Assembly (NCBI RefSeq): GCF_025698545.1 | Contig: NC_068577.1 | Coordinates: forward strand, 2,079,501 to 2,143,500 | Length of the DNA stretch: 64,000 nt | Reading direction: 5' to 3' | Origin: Gossypium raimondii | Taxonomy: Eukaryota > Streptophyta > Magnoliopsida > Malvales > Malvaceae | Shown: piece after piece, positions 57,216 through 64,000 of the stretch | How the letters are laid out: every line of letters begins with the position of its first letter | Numbering within the stretch: the stretch's first letter is position 1 | Notes under the pieces: generated by a model | What the model was told of the DNA's origin: nothing | Database searches by the model: none | The model's input: only the letters and a program-made list of their open reading frames with translations | Made by a program: the position numbers and the translations under genes

Positions 57216-59256
57216 TATTGAAAAAATTAATTGAGAATATCATTTTTATAGTTATAGCAGAAGATTTAAAAAATTTCAAAATCAAGCCCTTCTATAATAT
57301 TTATAATAATAGACTTTAATCGAATAATGCTTGTGTTTTATGTGAGACGGAAACAAGTTAATCTTGGCTTTCAACTGAACGACCTCCGTTATCTTCGTAT
57401 CCTGAATTGCTTTGAGTGTGGACTCTAGCAACATGAACCAAAATCATAGAAAATACATGATATAATTACTTTTAGTAGGAAAGTAATTCCTCTTAATAGA
57501 AATCGACAAATATCATAATTCCTAGAAAATATAATTTATTTTTAGATAATAAATTCCCACTATTTTCTAACAAAATAACGTTGTATCAAACCTTCTAATT
57601 TCAAGTGAATCTGTGAAATATATTTATAAGAAGAGGTATGAGAATTTTGGTTGAATAAGTTTTTATAAAATAATATTATTTAAATACAAAACACTCTCAT
57701 AGTCTAACTAAGAGAGAGGGTGGTGGCACACCCTCTTAATTTCCCTTATGGTTGTTGTCCTTCATATGTTATGTGAAGCAGATTGGGCTTCTCATGTATT
57801 GAGTTCAATTATATGTCTTTTTTAAACTTTTGACTCAACACATTATAATTTAATCCAACCCAATCATTGTTTTCTATTTCCCAAAATAAATATTATTTAT
57901 TCAATTAATTTAGTTAATTTAATTAACTAAATTAATTTCTCAATTAAATAATTTTTCAACCCAATTCTAATTTCATTAAAGTCATAACAACTTTACCTTA
58001 AAATAATCTATGAGGAAGTATATTTAATTTCCTTACTCAACAAGTTCATAATGACTAATTCATTTTATTTTATTTTCGAACTCTAATTATTTAATTAATA
58101 ATAATTTGAAAACCTTAAATTAGTTCTCAAGTCATTTTGTACTTAGCGAGAAAACATATTTATTTGTGAGTGCGACCCATTTCTCTTACTTTATCATTTC
58201 CATTCTTTTTTGTTCATTTCTATAAATTTAGTTCTACATGCAATTTATTTCTAGTTTCAACGAGCTAACGAATGGACCGATTGAACATATATAATTAGGG
58301 ATAAAATAATTTATAATTAACTTCCAACTTTTCACCTATTAATTATAAACTTATTAGTCACAAACTCATTCCACTATAGTATCATGATTGAGCTCTCCCC
58401 AATTACATACCATTACGAAAGCTACTTAATAAGTGTTAGTCCAATGACCTTGTCATAAGTGTGTTACCCTCATAGGATATCCTTAACCTCTTTGATAAAC
58501 CCATTCTCCTAATATTATCCAAATTTATTTTATGGTAACTATTACATCTTTCTGCATGAAAAAAATATTATAAAATAGTAATTAAGTCATTTATCACAAA
58601 GACAAATGACTTGTGGCCACGTTTACTTTTCATCTATCATGTAGTGCCGATGATAGGATATCATTTTCCTTTTAGTTGGGCTATGAATTCCACTATTGTG
58701 GAATGATGCTGCATATTGTAGAAGTCGTATACCCAACGCACTAACTTTCTATTCCTTTTCTATTTGAACTTGAACTTTTACTTATATCAAAGTATATGAG
58801 TCATGCATACATAGCCCATCATCCACTCAGAATTAGGGTATACCACACTATGTACATCACAAGTGAATAAATCCATAAACGAATCTAGGATTTGTTCTAC
58901 TTATGTTCTGCTCAATGTACTATTAGTCTAGTCAGTCACATCTATGTCTCTATCTTTTGAGAGTCATCCATTCTGATGCTGAAGATAAAACATCTCCTCA
59001 ATTTGGACTTGATAAATGATATATTAGTCATTCAATCGGTTTGCTCATTTCTAATTAGACAAATGACATGTTTAGGTTATTTACTAATACAAGCTGTCTT
59101 TTCGTATTATGATCCAACCACATAATACTGCTTAGTACTAGTTAAACATTAGATAACCAGTGGGCCAATATTTGCTTCCATTTTATTTTGTGTGCAAAAA
59201 CCGTTAAGGACAATATACAAGAAGTAATTTCATTGATAACATTTGATTCTTCAACA
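57216..59256 (-). mobile_element. 5' LTR of a truncated retroelement, about 2.04 kb
   Basis: Collinear with the solo LTR at 40073-42117: shared blocks include TTTGAGTGTGG, ATGTGAAGCA, TAATTATAAACTTAT, GTCGTATACCCAA, CATAATACT and GAGCCAATATTTGCTTC-like text. The ends are TATTGA (changed from TG) and TTCAACA. With the primer-binding site on its left it is the 5' LTR of an element on the minus strand whose other LTR is not in view. Confidence 0.75.
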
Positions 59257-62200
59257 CCATTATCAGCAATTTAAGGAGTCTTAGAAGGAAGCTTAAATTT
59301 ACCAAATACTCTCTCCTTATCCCTCTAAGCCTTCCACTCAAAACCACAAGACCATAATATGTCAAAAGATATGGGGATTCTATAGGTGAAAATAAGCTAA
59401 ACATCCCTCAAATTTAAAGGACCATAAGTTGCTTGAATGCTAACTACAGTTACATTCTAAATAAACCCAACATTGTAAATTAACCCCTTTGTAAATCACC
59501 ATGCCCCTCATCAAAGGAAGGAGAAATGGATGTGAGGTTGGCAACTCTAAAGAAGAATCCTCTCGAGGTCTCTTACTAAAACCAACCTTAAGTTTTTCTA
59601 TAAGTAGGCTTACCAAAATGTGAGCCACTCTTTAAAAAACAAAAAAGAAAAAGAAAACAACATCAATATTAAAACCAAGTTCTGAAACATTGCAATAATA
59701 CAAATCCATCAGGATCTATTGACCACAAGGATTTTGCAAACCCCATTTGTTATCAAGAAGATACCAACTCGAATATGAAACAAAATGGTTCACTTATACA
59801 TTACTAAAACCCCTCACATTCACCATTTTAGGTTCATTTGTAGGAATTCCAATATGTTTGTCCAAGTTACTATCCAATATGTCATTTGACGAATCCCCTC
59901 CATTCATAAAACCAATCAAAGGCTATTTTTTATGTTTCATCCTCACATAGTGTTTAACATATAAAAAAAATGTAATCTTTAGGTTCAAGAAGCTCTTATT
60001 ATTACTTTTCGTAGCTTGTCTTGATCTTTTATCGACCATCCAACCCTTGTCTAAGTGAGCCATACAAGCCAACCTTATTATTGTTGAAACTTTTTCCCTT
60101 AAAACATTATAACTAAAAGTTGTTCAGAGTAAACAATTCATTGATATTCAAGGGGTTGCTAGCCTTCTTATGATGATAATATCCTCAAGCAGTGCCACCC
60201 TTTATATTGGGCACAAACACATTGCTTTAATGAAGACATGGTCCATTTTATGAGAAATAGGAATCCATTTATTTACTTTATGTTGGGCACAAACACATAG
60301 CTTTAATGAAGACAACGAATCTATCAATTTACTTTCTATGTAGATGCATTTACATTTTTCCAAATGCAGATAATTTTTCTAAAAATATACCGACATACTT
60401 ATATAATAATGCATCATAAAACAAAACATCATTATGCTCTTACTACAGTCTACGTATTGAGTGAGTGCAAATCCTTGAAAGTACTAAGATAGGCAACTCA
60501 TGCCTCATCTTACAATCCAAGAAGAAAAGCTAGAAAAATACACTTAGAGGCTCCTGCTAATTGACTAGGGGCAATGCCATAATTGCCTAACACAATGATG
60601 AACAAATAATGCAAAGGGTGGATAGAAACTTACATCAAGGATATGAGGAGATAGGAAGCCCTTCTCATTCTTCAAAACATCACTCATTCAATGGATCCTA
60701 TCAATACAACAAAATGATACTCGTAATGAGGCAATTTGATTCCCTGAAGTTCCAATATTGCCATCATCTCCTCCTCCTCCTTAATGGTATATTCCCACAA
60801 ATTGCCCTTCATAGGGACATCAAATTTTTTATAAACAAAAGTTTTAGAACATGAGTCAACGCCTACAAAGGGGTTAATTCTCTATCTTTTTTTCCCTCAC
60901 TTCACGAGCCATGACTACCCCAAAAACCAAAAACATAACACTACAAAACCACAAAACAAAGGTAACAATGACAGAAAAGTCACTATTTTAGAAAATGTGG
61001 CAACAAATTCCTAAACAAAAACAATAAAAGAAGAAGAAAAAAAAAACAAACTTACCCAAATGGAACTCCTTCAATAAATCCTAAGTCTTACAAGCAAAGA
61101 AGATTTAAATGAGAAAAGCAATTAAGTTTCCCTAAGTTCTACGAAAAGATGAAAAACTTCAAAAATTGAAGACATCTATTTATAAAATAAAATGACCTTA
61201 GAAAATTTAATAGGCAAAATAACTCATTACCAATCATAGTGCAACACATGGAAAATGTTGTGATCAACACATCGTTTTAGTATCTAAACAAAGTGTGACA
61301 CACGGCTTGTTAAATAAATGCAAAGTTATATAAAAAATGAAATGACAGGGTCATAACATCCGACGCAACTCGCATGCCTCTACATGAATCCTTAAGTGCC
61401 CATTCAAGAAAAACTAAAACTTTTCCTAAGTACCAAAAGTCAAGGTCAGTGTAAGGCATAACTTTGTTTTTTCTAAATCATCACAAAAAAAAAATCTCAT
61501 CACTTTATAACCAACCCTTTAATTAGGGAGGGAAATTGTTATACCCAAACCACATTGCCTCAAAAAGAATCATCCAAGAAGGCTTTACCTTGTGCAAAAG
61601 TGAATATCCTTGAATGAATACTCAAACAAGAAAAGCTTACCTAGGTATAGGGTCACCCAACTCAAAAGCACAGTCACCCAGGCAAGAGCTTGTCTAACTG
61701 GAAAGCCACATTACTCTCTATGACTCTACCTTTACCTAGTAAGGTGCTCGTTCGACGAGGCATATGCTAGATTGCTAACCACTTTATATAGATCCCCTTC
61801 TATCTACACAAAAGAGAACGACTTTTCTTCCCCAAGAATATTTTTCTTAATCTCCATTCCTAAATAACTTGTGGTTCTCAACACTTGCGTAAAACCACTT
61901 ATAACCTTCTTCCATATAAAAAATGAAGTTGATTATTCTTGTAAGAAATGTGGTGATTTGTTGATATATTAGCTTAAATAATTTCTTTTCTTAATAATCT
62001 AATTATTCATACCCCTCCTCAACCCATAAATAAGAAGATAATGCGTTTTAGTGCACTCGAATCCACATCCTCCCATGTTGATAAAAATATTCATGCTAGT
62101 CAAACTAAAATTGAATGGACAATAATTTCTTATATAATAATCATAATTATTATAAAATAAAGAGAAATAGAGAGACTAAAGAACAAAGAAAATATGAAAA

Positions 62201-62500
62201 GCAATAACTATTAGAATTTAAAATCCATCAAAATTTTATCTTGATCATAATAGATATCCAGATATTCATAACAATAATATGTTTTTTATATTCAATAATA
62301 TTTTAAATCTCAAATGCCACCTCTACCGTACAGAGGTCACACGTCGTTGGCAGCTGAAATGACGGTCACCTGAAAGACACCTAAGATCATACATCCGTAT
62401 TATCCTAATATTTCTCTAACTGATTACCTCTTATTACCAGTATCTTCTTCCACAGACAAAATAAATAATTCAATTCAATAATGATACGAAAGTAGAAAAT
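59257..62500. other. Degenerate sequence, no gene recognised
   Basis: About 3.2 kb with broken short open frames on both strands (for example 59440-59628 - and 60609-60854 +). The composition is less AT-extreme than the pure spacers, which suggests decayed coding sequence, possibly of a retroelement, but no motif could be named. Confidence 0.35.
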
Positions 62501-62731
62501 CACCCATTCGCTCTTCCAAAATTTCCACGCCTCTCCTTTTTCGCCGCCGTTGTTTGCTTAAAAGCTAAAGAAAAAATCCACAGCACAAACTCAATCCAAA
62601 CTTTTTACTTCTTTTTTTGTTTAATTATGATTTTTCGATTTTTAGTGCTCTGATTCTTCTTTCATGTAAGAAATATATATACATTCAGAAAAAAAAAAGA
62701 AAAAAAGAAAAAAAGAAAAGCAGAGTGAGAG

Positions 62732-63691
62732 ATGGAGAGTTACAGCGTCGATGTGGCGGCGATAGCATACAAGCTGAAGGACACAACCAATTGGTGGCGT
62801 GACATTAACGGTTCACGGCACTGGCAAGATCGCATTTTTCACATTCTCGCCGCTCTTTACGGTCTCGTCGCCGCCGTTGCTCTCGTATGCCTCTCCTCCC
62901 TTCTATCTTTTTTCTTCTCTAATTAGAGCTTAGCTTGGTTTGATTGTGTTTTAATTAATTAATTAATTTTAAAAACTAACCTCCTTATTTGCTTTCTCTA
63001 CCTTTTTAATGCGATAAGAAAATTTTATTTAAGAAATCAAGTGGAATTAAGATTCTGTTTTAGTATATTTATGGTCTTAACGTTGTTGTCGTTAATTGAT
63101 ATTTTTAGGTTCAATTGATTCGGATACAAATGAGAGTTCCCGAGTATGGTTGGACCACGCAGAAGGTCTTCCATTTTCTAAATTTTCTGGTGAATGGGGG
63201 TTTGTATTTATAAAATTTTAATGAAAGCTTTTTATTTTTAGTATTTTGGTTTCTGTATTTAACGCGATTTCTTTTTTAACACAGTTCGCGCCTTAGTTTT
63301 TGTTTTCCGACGGAGTGTGCAGAATTTACATCCAGAGGTTTGGGACACCATTGCTCATTGCGTTTATCTTTTGAAAATATATACTCGGACTTAAGTTGTA
63401 CATAATTTGTTGCTTGGTTTTCGCATCTTTTCTAGATTGTTCAACATATCTTGCTTGACATGCCGAGTCTAGCTTTCTTCACGACATATGCACTTTTGAT
63501 TTTGTTTTGGGCTGAGATTTACTACCAGGTTAGGTTATTTGAGCTTTATGAGTTGCCTCCCTACCTCCTGCTTTCTAATTTTATGAGACTTTATCTTAAA
63601 CTTTGTCTATCGTAAACAGGCACGTGCTGTATCAACTGATGGATTGAGGCCTAGTTTCTTTACAATTAATGCTGTAGTTTATACTATTCAG
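62732..63691 (+). CDS. TOM1/TOM3-family (THH1) membrane protein, 5' part
   Basis: Five exons are visible: 62732-62884, 63109-63199, 63285-63337, 63436-63528 and 63620-63691, all in frame (154 residues), ending at a donor; the rest lies beyond the window. The start [17 protein letters not shown] leads to [20 protein letters not shown], then [28 protein letters not shown], and [20 protein letters not shown]. Hydrophobic spans alternate with short loops, as in the seven-span TOM1/TOM3/THH1 family. These proteins sit in the tonoplast and endomembranes; in Arabidopsis they are known host factors that anchor tobamovirus replication complexes, while their normal plant role is less clear. The start ATG matches the family N-terminus. 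Which paralogue it is (TOM1, TOM3 or THH1) cannot be settled from this part. Confidence 0.9.
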
Positions 63692-64000
63692 GTGATATTT
63701 ATGTTCTATTATTTTGGTAAAGTGCCCATAGAAAGGAGAATTTAAGTTGTTTTTCTCTCTGTTTGAAAGCTAGTAATGTTTGGTCCAGAACAATAATGTT
63801 ATATAGTTTCACATAACTTCGTTTGTTGATTTGTCACATATTCTATACATGTTAAGTGGGGAAGGATGTATATAGCATTTGCAGATTTTAGAAGGTTAGA
63901 AGAATATGATATTTATTTTGCCATTAGATAAAATAGGTTAGTAAGTTAGAATACGCTATTTCTTTTGCTAGAACAATGCAAGGATGTTTCTAGCACTTGC
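63692..64000 (+). other. Intron 5 of the TOM3-like gene, cut by the window end
   Basis: Begins GTGATATTT after exon 5 and remains AT/T-rich with no further exon up to the last base. Confidence 0.6.

Noticed and set aside
59204-60854. Several open frames of 60-80 codons
   Set aside because: None has recognisable domains, and they alternate strand and frame as in decayed sequence.
1-64000. CRISPR arrays, operons, phage or other bacterial-type systems
   Set aside because: The window is plant nuclear DNA with introns and plant transposons; no regularly spaced short repeats with unique spacers were seen.

Overview
This window is nuclear DNA of a eudicot plant. Genes have GT-AG introns, AT-rich introns and spacers, plant-only families (CASP-like, NPH3, laccase, DWARF1, TOM3), and much of the spacer is LTR retrotransposon and MITE sequence. 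The repeat types recall cotton (Gossypium, Malvaceae); that species guess is inference from memory, not a search result.

Layout. 1-1,144: 3' part of a DUF7870/methyltransferase-like gene (+). 1,709-1,849: a 46-codon small ORF (-). 2,640-3,140: ribosomal protein L12/uL11 (-). 3,735-6,610: three-exon CASP-like 5A membrane protein (-). 9,020-9,676: hAT-like MITE. 10,225-12,579: four-exon BTB/NPH3 protein (+). 13,203-19,893: six-exon laccase (-) broken in exon 3 by a complete 4.5-kb Copia element (14,791-19,337) with 242-bp LTRs and a 5-bp target duplication. 20,933-21,740: an 808-bp fold-back element rich in CG motifs, then a Tourist-like MITE. 22,259-25,924: four-exon DHHC S-acyltransferase, PAT11-like (+). 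27,395-29,327: two-exon DWARF1/DIMINUTO sterol reductase (-) with a 1.7-kb intron in its 5' UTR. 31-44 kb: gene-poor and repeat-rich (MITEs, a SINE, a 2-kb solo LTR with target duplication, a 147-bp tandem array, an S40-like gene relic). 44,599-49,253: eight-exon SMP/C2 protein of the NTMC2T5 type (-), with a 19-nt microexon and a 3' UTR intron. 50-59 kb: retroelements (a TRIM with a nested insertion, a 2.76-kb solo LTR, a 2-kb LTR with primer-binding site). 62,732-end: first five exons of a TOM1/TOM3 (THH1) membrane protein (+), running off the window.

The genes are independent transcription units. I found no bacterial-type operon, CRISPR array, rRNA or intact tRNA. The clearest biology is the laccase knockout. 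The Copia element sits between codons 128 and 129, directly before the copper-ligand WHAH motif, and the joined reading frame meets a stop two codons into the LTR. All six laccase exons are otherwise open, and the two LTRs differ at 3 of 242 positions, so the event looks recent. The element itself carries several frameshifts, so it was probably mobilised in trans or decayed quickly.

All exon boundaries were derived by hand from splice signals, reading-frame continuity and remembered family sequences. They have not been checked against transcripts.
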